A DNA stretch of 17,476 bases from CAYLSV01 sp964386435 (GTDB lineage: Bacteria; Planctomycetota; Phycisphaerae; Tepidisphaerales; Tepidisphaeraceae). The DNA is taken from assembly GCA_964386435.1 (NCBI GenBank), contig CAYLSV010000074.1:1-17476 (forward strand), written 5' to 3'. The stretch's first letter is position 1. Every line of letters begins with the position of its first letter. Below the pieces are notes generated by a model. It searched no databases. It saw only the letters and a list, made by a program, of their open reading frames with translations, and was not told the DNA's origin. Below are positions 6,889 to 13,340 of this stretch, one piece after another. The position numbers and the translations under genes are program-made.

Positions 6889-6953
6889 CCTCAGCGACGC
6901 ACGCAGGTTGGGGCGAGCAAATCGACGCACGTGCGGCATGAACCGCCCGACCC

Positions 6954-7703
6954 TCACGGCACCCCCAGAATCTGGTCCGCCTGCTCCTGGGTCAGGCGGC
7001 CCTCGTCCAAGGCGTCCTGCACCAAGCCGTCGAGGTACGGCCCGGCTTGAACAAACTCCACGTGGGCGTCGGCGAACAAGACATTGCTGCCGTCGTTGGT
7101 GTGGTTGCTTAGCGGCTCGAAGATCAAGGGCGTTTCCGCCGAAGCCCGGCTCGTCAGGCCCGCGCCGGCCCAGACGTAGCTGAGCGTGCCGGGGCCCAGC
7201 GGCACCGTGCCGGCCGCGTCGTTCGTGCTCGGGCAGACGAACACGTCGGCCGTGATGTCCTGCGTCAAGAGCAGCTCGTCGAAGCTCGGCGGAAACGCCC
7301 CGCCCGGCTCGCTGTCGGCGTACAAAATCGTCGCCAAGCCGATCTGTCGCATGTTGCTGGCGCACTTGACCCGGTTTGCCGTTTCTCGGGCGCGGTTGAG
7401 CGACGGCAGCAGGATCGAGATCGCCATCACCGGCACGATCAGCGTTGCCAGGATGCCCGTCACCAACCCGCCGATGGCCAGCCCGCGGCCGCCCACCTTC
7501 GGGTCGCTCGTCTGGCTGATGCCGATGATGCCCAGCACGATCGCCACGATGCCGGGGACGACGCCGATCAGGAAGCAGCTGCTGACCAGGCCGAGGATGC
7601 CCAGCACCAGGGCGGTGATCGCCAGCCCGCTGGTCCGGGGCTTGTCGGCGGGCGACGCGTAATCGATCGGCCCCTGCGGGCCTTGGCCGGGCGGCATGCT
7701 CAT
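6954..7703 (-). CDS. DUF4190-like membrane protein with prepilin-type H-X9-DG-like C-terminal domain (paralogue 3)
   Basis: 249 residues, with the same plan as the 5016-5723 product. GPIDYAS lies at 11-17, then a DUF4190-like double hydrophobic hairpin (about 26-64 and 74-100) with GRGLAIGGLVTG. It continues with VKCASNMRQIGLATILYADS (112-131), PPSFDELLLTQDITADVFVC, VPLGPGTLSYVWAGAGLT, and the strand pair VLFADAHVEF, where the usual D-G is D-A. The tail is GRLTQEQADQILGVP. No type IV prepilin cleavage motif is present, unlike classical H-X9-DG proteins. The start is ATG 7701-7703; a second ATG two codons later is equally possible. It diverges from clpP (7901) across a 197-base spacer in which I find no firm promoter. 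Function unknown; it is likely a membrane-anchored surface or periplasmic protein. Confidence 0.82.
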   Translation of the reverse strand: MSMPPGQGPQGPIDYASPADKPRTSGLAITALVLGILGLVSSCFLIGVVPGIVAIVLGIIGISQTSDPKVGGRGLAIGGLVTGILATLIVPVMAISILLPSLNRARETANRVKCASNMRQIGLATILYADSEPGGAFPPSFDELLLTQDITADVFVCPSTNDAAGTVPLGPGTLSYVWAGAGLTSRASAETPLIFEPLSNHTNDGSNVLFADAHVEFVQAGPYLDGLVQDALDEGRLTQEQADQILGVP

Positions 7704-7900
7704 GCCCCGCTTCTACAGCAGCCGGCCGATGGACGCAAGCAAAAGCAGGGTCGGCCCCCGGGCGGGTGTGCATCGAGGGTGCATACAGTCGCCGCGTCGT
7801 GAAAGAAGCCCACCAACAACGCCGCCGCGTCACGCAGTCGATCGAGCGGCACACCGACCCGCAGACCCTTGCCGCCGCCGCCCCACATTTGAGCCACGCC

Positions 7901-8569
7901 ATGAACCAGCCCGGCGGCCTCGGGTTCGACCGGCCCATGCCCGTGAGTATGCCCATGGCCTCGCCCGGCGGGTACCAGCGGACGCGGGAGATGACCCTCG
8001 AGGAAATGCTCCTGGAGAACCGCGTCGTCTTCCTTGTCGGCGAGATCAACCACGCCACGGCCAGCCGGGTGATCATGCAAATGCTCTACCTGCAGAGCGT
8101 GAAAAAGAGCGACGACATCAACTTCTACATCAACTCCCCCGGCGGCGTCGTCGATGACACGCTGGCGATGTACGATATCATGCGGTTCCTCTCCGCCGAC
8201 GTCGCAACCTACTGCATCGGCCAAGCCATGAGCGGCGGGGCGATCGTGCTGGCGGCGGGCACCAAGGGCAAGCGGTTCATCCTGCCCAACGCCAAGGTCA
8301 TGATCCACCAGCCTTACGGCGGCGTCTACGGCCAAACCAGCGACATCGAGATCCAGGCCGAGGAGATCCTCAAGACCAAGGAAAAGCTCAACAACATCCT
8401 CGCCAAGTGCACCGGCCAGCCCGTCGAACGCGTCGCCGAGGACGCCGAGCGCGACAAGTTCTTCGACGCCCAAGCCGCCGTCGACTACGGCCTCGTCGAC
8501 GAGATCGTCGGCGAAGGCAGCGAGGAAGCGAAAGCCGAGAACGCGGCGGACGCGACGAAACGAAATTGA
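7901..8569 (+). CDS. clpP: ATP-dependent Clp protease proteolytic subunit, divergent copy
   Basis: 222 residues, a cytoplasmic serine peptidase subunit that forms double heptamer rings and degrades proteins unfolded by ClpX or ClpA/C. Landmarks are INSPGGVVDD at 77-86 (oxyanion region), nucleophile Ser111 in IGQAMSGGAIVLAAGTKGKR, His136 in VMIHQPYGG, and Asp185 in EDAERDKFF. All triad spacings equal those of the E. coli precursor. The sequence around the serine is AMSGGA instead of the usual AASMGA. The N-terminus carries a Met/Pro/Gly-rich stretch of about 25 residues before the conserved TREMTLEEMLLENRVVFL. The frame is open back to 7766, but the ATG at 7901 fits ClpP best. It is first of a probable unit running to 10406. 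Confidence 0.93.
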   Translation: MNQPGGLGFDRPMPVSMPMASPGGYQRTREMTLEEMLLENRVVFLVGEINHATASRVIMQMLYLQSVKKSDDINFYINSPGGVVDDTLAMYDIMRFLSADVATYCIGQAMSGGAIVLAAGTKGKRFILPNAKVMIHQPYGGVYGQTSDIEIQAEEILKTKEKLNNILAKCTGQPVERVAEDAERDKFFDAQAAVDYGLVDEIVGEGSEEAKAENAADATKRN

Positions 8570-8578
8570 GGACGTTCC

Positions 8579-8818
8579 ATGGCCGTCGCCAAACGAGGCA
8601 AAAGACGAATCACGATCAACGACCGCCAGTACCTCTGGTCGGTGTGCCGCGACTCGTACACCTACGAATGGGTACTTCACGTGATTCGTGAGGACCGCAG
8701 CGAGAGCCGCTACCGCTGCTACGGTCAAGAACAACCGAAAGTTACGCCGAGCATGGTGCGGGAACTAATTCTGGATGAGACTCATGATGTGGACGCCCTC
8801 ACGGAAGGCGAGTCGTAG
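8579..8818 (+). CDS. Small conserved-looking hypothetical protein between two clpP genes
   Basis: 79 residues, starting MAVAKRGKRRITINDRQYLW. A basic N-terminus is followed by a beta-rich core (ITINDRQYLWSVCRD, WVLHVIRED, RYRCYGQ). The end is VTPSMVRELILDETH plus an acidic tail. The layout 'I-T-V-x-G-x-x-Y-x-W ... V-T-P-x-x-V-x-x-L-I' recalls small uncharacterised proteins I have seen in bacterial genomes, but I cannot name a family. It starts 9 bases after the clpP stop, with gagg overlapping that stop, so it is probably co-transcribed. Its stop codon (8816-8818) is also the first three bases of a perfect palindromic repeat. A Clp adaptor role would be pure speculation. Confidence 0.65.
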   Translation: MAVAKRGKRRITINDRQYLWSVCRDSYTYEWVLHVIREDRSESRYRCYGQEQPKVTPSMVRELILDETHDVDALTEGES

Positions 8819-8888
8819 GGTGGGCTTCAGCCCACCTCCGGCCGCAGGAGTCGATGGGCGTCCCGCAGGTGGGCTGAAGCCCACCCTA
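8816..8888. repeat. Perfect 22-bp inverted repeat with self-palindromic arms
   Basis: Arms at 8816-8837 and 8867-8888 are exact reverse complements (tagggtgggcttcagcccac at the left), separated by 29 bases. Each arm is itself a palindrome: gtgggct/tc/agcccac. Dispersed palindromes of this TAGGGTGGGCTTCAGCCCACC kind are a form I know from other bacterial genomes. It sits between the two small genes inside the clpP locus. It could act as a bidirectional transcript stabiliser or attenuator, but no T-run is present. Confidence 0.9.
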
Positions 8889-8912
8889 CACATTTTATGA
8901 GACTGACTACCA

Positions 8913-9170
8913 ATGGACGATCCGGCGAACGAGCATCTCCGGGGTTGGCTTGCAAGGAAGTGGGATCCTAGCTTAATGCTTCGTCTCGCGATCTACACAA
9001 CATCAGAGCCGCAAATTTGGATTGCCGAGGCGAGGACGACCCGCCTTGCCGGCCAAGAAGGCAAATGCAGGCGATTCCGGCTGAAGGTCACAAATCATGG
9101 CGTTTTCGAAGTCCCTTTGCCTCCGGCCTCGCCGCTGCGCAAGGTGAAGACGCTGATGCAGAAACCTTAA
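8913..9170 (+). CDS. Small hypothetical protein upstream of the second clpP
   Basis: 85 residues, starting MDDPANEHLRGWLARKWDPS. Visible features are alternating hydrophobic strands (LRLAIYTTSEPQIWIAEA, RRFRLKVTNHGVFEVPLP), several tryptophans and a basic C-terminus (LRKVKTLMQKP). There is no signal peptide or membrane segment. Base composition here looks richer in A and T than in the flanking clpP genes, hinting at a different origin or weak selection. It ends ten bases before the second clpP. No Shine-Dalgarno is seen before the ATG. I recognise no family; the frame could be real or a decayed insert, but the compact fit between the repeat and clpP favours a gene. Confidence 0.5.
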   Translation: MDDPANEHLRGWLARKWDPSLMLRLAIYTTSEPQIWIAEARTTRLAGQEGKCRRFRLKVTNHGVFEVPLPPASPLRKVKTLMQKP

Positions 9171-9180
9171 CAGATCAACA

Positions 9181-9819
9181 ATGCAAAACACACTCATCCC
9201 GATGGTGATCGAGAAGACCGGCCGCGGTGAGCGGGCGTATGACATCTACTCGCGCCTGCTCAAGGACCGCATCATCATGCTGTCCGGCCCCGTGACCGAC
9301 GACTCGGCGAGCGTCATCACGGCCCAGCTTCTGTTCCTCTCCAACGACGACCCGAAGTCGGACATCCAGTTTTACGTCAACTCGCCCGGCGGGTCGGTCA
9401 GCGCCGGCATGGGCATCATCGACACCATGCAGTTCATCCGCTGCGACGTGGCGACGACGTGCATCGGCATGGCCGCGAGCATGGGGGCGTGCATCCTCGG
9501 GGCCGGCACCAAGGGCAAGCGGTCGTGCCTGGCGAACAGCCAGGTGATGCTCCACCAGCCGCTCTTGGGCGGCGTGCTGCAGGGGCAGGCGACGGATCTC
9601 GGCATCGAGGCCAAGCACATGCTGCGGCTGCGGCAGCGGCTGTACAAGATTATGGCCGACGCCACCGGCAAGAGCGAGGAGCAGATCCTCAAGGATTTCG
9701 ACCGCAACCGCTGGCTGTTCGCCGAGGAGGCCGTGGAGTACGGCGTGGCCGACAACATCATCGACAAGGCCCCTGAAGCCCTCGCCGGCGAGGGCAGCGA
9801 CATGGGGGCCAACCCGTGA
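9181..9819 (+). CDS. clpP: ATP-dependent Clp protease proteolytic subunit, canonical copy
   Basis: 212 residues with the classical ClpP layout. The N-terminal loop IPMVIEKTGRGERAYDIYSR is at 6-25, followed by VNSPGGSVSAGMGIIDTMQF (66-85), nucleophile Ser100 in GMAASMGACILGAGTKGKR, His125 in VMLHQPLLGG and Asp174 in KDFDRNRWL. It is close to E. coli length, so little is processed or extended. Together with the more divergent copy at 7901-8569 it suggests a two-isoform ClpP system such as the mixed rings known in actinobacteria and cyanobacteria; mixed assembly here is inference. The start ATG fits the family N-terminus although no ribosome-binding site is visible. Its stop overlaps the start of the next gene. 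Confidence 0.96.
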   Translation: MQNTLIPMVIEKTGRGERAYDIYSRLLKDRIIMLSGPVTDDSASVITAQLLFLSNDDPKSDIQFYVNSPGGSVSAGMGIIDTMQFIRCDVATTCIGMAASMGACILGAGTKGKRSCLANSQVMLHQPLLGGVLQGQATDLGIEAKHMLRLRQRLYKIMADATGKSEEQILKDFDRNRWLFAEEAVEYGVADNIIDKAPEALAGEGSDMGANP

Positions 9820-10406
9820 ACCGCCCGGCCCTCGTGCTGGCGACGCTCGGCCTCGTGACGCTCGCCGGGTGCGGCGGGGGCGGGTCGCGGGCGGCGAATG
9901 TCGAGTTGCGCAAGGAGGTCCAGCGGCTGGAGGAAGAGAACGCGGTGCTGTCGGCCGAGGTCGCCAGCCTCCAGGCCGCCGCCGACGTGCGGCAGTCGGC
10001 TGGGGATCGGCCCGAGCCGGCGCTGCTTTTCACCACCAGCGAGCTGAAGTTCGGCCGCCTGACCGGCGGCGACGACGCCGACCCGGACGCGCCCGGCGAG
10101 GAGGTCGTGAAAATCTACGTCGTCCCGGTGGATGCCGCAGGCGACGAGCTGAAGCGGGCGGGCGACTTCACGCTGAAAATCTTCGATGCCGCCGACGACA
10201 TGCGGCTGGTGGCCGAGCAAACCCTGCCCGCCCCCGAGGCGGCCAAGAGCTGGCAAAGCTTCGCCACGATCTACGGCTACGTCTTCGACGTCCCCGTCCC
10301 CGAAGGCGACTCGGCCACCGACCTGCTCATCCGCGTCGAGTTCACCGAGGCACTGACAAACCGCACCTTCAACGCCTCACAGGAAGCAACCCGCATCGCG
10401 GAGTAG
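9816..10406 (+). CDS. Predicted lipoprotein with short coiled coil, coupled to clpP
   Basis: 196 residues beginning at GTG, whose last two bases are shared with the clpP stop (gtga overlap, 9816-9819), so translation is probably coupled. The N-terminus MNRPALVLATLGLVTLAGC is a lipoprotein signal peptide with lipobox LAGC, giving lipidated Cys19 followed by a Gly-rich spacer. Residues about 29-57 (ELRKEVQRLEEENAVLSAEV) form a heptad coiled coil. The rest is a predicted beta-rich domain with strands such as EEVVKIYVVPVDAAGDEL, FTLKIFDA and TDLLIRVEFTEAL. It contains no motif I can tie to an activity. It is likely anchored in a membrane outside the cytoplasm, so its link to a cytoplasmic protease may be only transcriptional. 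Confidence 0.8.
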   Translation: MNRPALVLATLGLVTLAGCGGGGSRAANVELRKEVQRLEEENAVLSAEVASLQAAADVRQSAGDRPEPALLFTTSELKFGRLTGGDDADPDAPGEEVVKIYVVPVDAAGDELKRAGDFTLKIFDAADDMRLVAEQTLPAPEAAKSWQSFATIYGYVFDVPVPEGDSATDLLIRVEFTEALTNRTFNASQEATRIAE

Positions 10407-10419
10407 TGGAAACGCTCAT

Positions 10420-10541
10420 GCGAGGCACGACCGTGAGGAAGTGCGGGCGGCGCAGCCGCCCACGGCAATCAATGATGTCGCCGTGAATCGAGCGTCTGTT
10501 GCGGGCTGCGCCCGCCGCACTTCCTGACGGGCGTGCCTCGC
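10420..10541. repeat. REP-like inverted repeat, family 3 (full pair)
   Basis: The left arm at 10420-10459 and right arm at 10501-10541 are near-perfect reverse complements (a few substitutions and a one-base shift). Each arm ends in its own tight hairpin: gggcggc/gca/gccgccc at 10445-10461 and gcgggc/tgc/gcccgc at 10501-10515. The outer segment cgaggcacgaccgtgagg is repeated exactly at 523-540, and a related sequence borders the assembly gap at 17204-17228. It fills most of the 10407-10612 spacer, where I see no gene. Confidence 0.85.
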
Positions 10542-10612
10542 GCGGGCGTCTTCTCGAAGTCGGGCCGGTTCGGAGGCTGCGGTGTTGGGGTGCTTCCGCT
10601 ACCGTGCCGGGC

Positions 10613-13312
10613 ATGGCGTCAACGAGCGAGTGTGCCGAGGCCGAGCGGCTTCGGGAGGAGGCCGCCCGGGAGGGGGATTGGAAGCGGTGGGGCACCTACC
10701 TGCCCGACCGGCAGTGGGGGACGGTCCGCGAGGACTACTCCGTCGACGGCAACTGCTGGGATTACTTCCCGCACGACCACGCCCGCAGCCGGGCGTACCG
10801 GTGGGGCGAGGACGGGCTGCTGGGGTGGTGCGACCGGCAGTGCCGGCTGTGCTTCGCGCCGGTGCTGTGGAACGGCCGGGACGCGATCCTAAAGGAGCGG
10901 CTGTTCGGTCTGTCCAATCCCGAGGGCAACCACGGCGAGGACGTCAAGGAGATTTACCACCACCTCGACGCCACGCCGACGCACAGTTACTGCCGGGCAC
11001 TCTACAAATACCCACACGCCGCCTTTCCATACGATGAGTTGTTGCGGGTGAACCGCGAGCGCGGCCTGGCGGGCGACGAGTACGAACTGCTCGATTCGGG
11101 CATCTTCGACGGCGGCTACTTCGACGTCTTCGTCGAGTACGCCAAGGCCGGGCCGAACGACACGCTGATCCGGCTGACGATGCACAACCGCGGCCGCCGT
11201 GCGGCGCCGCTGCACGTGCTGCCGAGCTTGTGGAGCCGCAACGCCTGGTCGTGGGGCTGCCAGCACGAGGGGTGCTACCCCAAGCCCACGCTCCACGCCA
11301 CCGGCCCGCGGCAGATCGAGGCCAAGCAGCAATCGCTGGGCCGGTTCCTGCTCGACTTCGACGCCGCCCCGGACGATTTGCTGTTCTGCGACAACGAGAC
11401 CAACACCCGCCGGCTCTATGACACGAACGGCCCGCAGTACCCGAAGGACGCCTTCCATCGCCGGCTCGTCGGCAACCAGCGGGACGCGACCAACCCGAAC
11501 CAAGTCGGCACCAAGTCGGCCGGCTGGTATCACAAGATGCTCGAGCCCGGCACGTCGTGGACCCTCCGCCTGCGGCTATCCCACGAAGACGAACGGCCCG
11601 CCGCAACGTTCGAGAACTTCGACGCCACCTTCGCCAAGCGGCAGCAGGAGGCCCACGCGTTCTACGACGAGGTGCTGCCGCCGGACCTCTCGAAGGACCG
11701 TCGGCAGATCGCCCGTCAGGCGTACGCCGGGCTGCTGTGGACGAAGAAGTTCTACTTCTACGCCGTCGAGCCGTGGATCGATGGCGACCCGGCCATGCCC
11801 CCGCCGCCGCCGGGGCGGAAGAAGCACGTCCGCAACAAGGAGTGGAAGGCGACGCTGTTCAACCGGGACATTTTGAGCCTGCCGGATGCGTGGGAGTACC
11901 CGTGGTACGCCGCGTGGGACACGGCGTTCCACATGCTGCCGATGGCGCGGGTCGACCCGACGTTCGCCAAGGAGCAGCTCGTGCTGCTGCTCCGCGAGTG
12001 GTACATGCACCCCAACGGCCAGATCCCGGCCTACGAGTTCGACTTCAGCGACGTCAACCCGCCGGTCCACGCGTGGGCCGTGTGGCGGGTCTACAAGATG
12101 ACCGCCCCGCGCGGCGAGCGCGACCGGACGTTTCTGGCGAGGTGCTTCCAGAAGCTGTTGCTGAACTTCACCTGGTGGGTCAACCGCAAGGACCACGACG
12201 ACAACAACCTGTTCGGCGGCGGCTTCCTGGGGCTGGACAACATCGGCGTCTTCGACCGCAACTCCGACCCGCCCGGCGGCCTGGAACTCGAGCAGGCCGA
12301 CGGCACGGCGTGGATGGCGTTCTACTGCGCGATCATGCTCAGCATCAGCCTTGAGCTCGCCGCCGAGGACAAGGCTTACGAGGACGTGGCCAGCAAGTTC
12401 TTCGAGCACTTCGTGCAGATCACCCACGCCCTGAACACTCTGGGCGGCACCGGGCTATGGGACGAGCGGGACGGCTTCTACTACGACCAACTCTGGGACC
12501 CCGTCGCCCGGCAGAAAAACCCGCTGCGGGTCCGCAGCTTCGTCGGCCTGGTGCCGACGTTCGCGTGCGAGGTGATCGACGGCCGCACGCTCGACAAGCT
12601 GCCGGGTTTTCGGCGACGCATGGACTGGTTCCGCGAGCACAAGCCGGAGTTCGCCCGCCACATCCGCGAGGAGGGCACGGGGCCGGACCGGAAGATTCTG
12701 CTCAGCGCCGTGCCCAGCGACCGACTCGAACGGCTGCTCGGCTACGCGTTGTCCGAGGACGAGTTCCTCTCGCCGCACGGCGTGCGGTCGTTGTCGAAGC
12801 ACCACGCCGACCGACCATTCGTCTTCGACGAGGGCGGCAAGCAGCACCGCGTGGCCTACACGCCGGGCGTGAGCCGCAACCCGTTGTTCGGCGGCAACAG
12901 CAACTGGCGCGGGCCGGTGTGGTTCCCGCTGAACTACCTGTTCGCCGAAGCGCTGGACCGTTACCACCACTTCTACGGCGACCGCATTACCATGCCCTGC
13001 CCCAGCGCCGAGGGCGGCCGGCTCACGCTGCGGGCCGCCGCCCACGAGGTCGAACGCCGCCTGACCCGACTTTTCGAGCCCGCCGATCGCGGCCGCCCGA
13101 TCCACGCAGGCGACGCCAACTACCGCGATGACCCGCACTGGAAAGACCTCGTCACCTTCTACGAGTTCTTCCACGGCGACACCGGCCAAGGCTTGGGTGC
13201 CGCTCACCAGACCGGCTGGACGGCTCTGGTCGCCCAATGTATCGAAGATCTCAGCGACTGCCGCGGCTCATCCCTGCTCGGCTCCCGCCTCGGGGTGGCA
13301 CACACGTCGTAG
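10613..13312 (+). CDS. GH63/MGH1-like glycoside hydrolase (glucosidase-like)
   Basis: An 899-residue protein resembling the bacterial 'glucosidase' group with an (alpha/alpha)6-barrel related to GH63 and mannosylglycerate hydrolases. The N-terminus is typical: WKRWGTYLPDRQWGTVREDY near 22-41, then a beta-sandwich region with FGLSNPEGNHGEDVKEIY and LPSLWSRNAWSWG. Barrel landmarks are AWDTAFHMLPMARVDP near 435, IPAYEFDFSDVNPPVHAWAV near 470-490, and GGNSNWRGPVWFPLNYLFAE near 760. Acidic residues in the second segment are candidates for catalysis, but I cannot assign them firmly. No signal peptide is seen, so it is probably cytoplasmic and acts on an alpha-linked oligosaccharide or glucoside; the substrate is unknown. 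The frame is open from 10499, but that part translates the inverted repeat; the ATG at 10613 (MASTSECAEAERLREEA) is the plausible start. Confidence 0.87.
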   Translation: MASTSECAEAERLREEAAREGDWKRWGTYLPDRQWGTVREDYSVDGNCWDYFPHDHARSRAYRWGEDGLLGWCDRQCRLCFAPVLWNGRDAILKERLFGLSNPEGNHGEDVKEIYHHLDATPTHSYCRALYKYPHAAFPYDELLRVNRERGLAGDEYELLDSGIFDGGYFDVFVEYAKAGPNDTLIRLTMHNRGRRAAPLHVLPSLWSRNAWSWGCQHEGCYPKPTLHATGPRQIEAKQQSLGRFLLDFDAAPDDLLFCDNETNTRRLYDTNGPQYPKDAFHRRLVGNQRDATNPNQVGTKSAGWYHKMLEPGTSWTLRLRLSHEDERPAATFENFDATFAKRQQEAHAFYDEVLPPDLSKDRRQIARQAYAGLLWTKKFYFYAVEPWIDGDPAMPPPPPGRKKHVRNKEWKATLFNRDILSLPDAWEYPWYAAWDTAFHMLPMARVDPTFAKEQLVLLLREWYMHPNGQIPAYEFDFSDVNPPVHAWAVWRVYKMTAPRGERDRTFLARCFQKLLLNFTWWVNRKDHDDNNLFGGGFLGLDNIGVFDRNSDPPGGLELEQADGTAWMAFYCAIMLSISLELAAEDKAYEDVASKFFEHFVQITHALNTLGGTGLWDERDGFYYDQLWDPVARQKNPLRVRSFVGLVPTFACEVIDGRTLDKLPGFRRRMDWFREHKPEFARHIREEGTGPDRKILLSAVPSDRLERLLGYALSEDEFLSPHGVRSLSKHHADRPFVFDEGGKQHRVAYTPGVSRNPLFGGNSNWRGPVWFPLNYLFAEALDRYHHFYGDRITMPCPSAEGGRLTLRAAAHEVERRLTRLFEPADRGRPIHAGDANYRDDPHWKDLVTFYEFFHGDTGQGLGAAHQTGWTALVAQCIEDLSDCRGSSLLGSRLGVAHTS

Positions 13313-13340
13313 CATCTGGCGCCCGCACCCGGAGAATCGC

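Noticed and set aside
8816..8888. Insertion sequence or transposon end
   Set aside because: The inverted repeat encloses only 29 bases, carries no transposase and has no visible target duplication; it is a small dispersed palindrome.
10499..10612. N-terminal extension of the glycoside hydrolase
   Set aside because: The first 38 codons translate the inverted repeat and are not like the family's N-terminus; the ATG at 10613 starts the conserved part.
13128..13340. Start of the TPR protein inside the hydrolase gene
   Set aside because: It overlaps a conserved coding sequence out of frame and is low complexity; the ATG at 13341 has a good ribosome-binding site and signal peptide.
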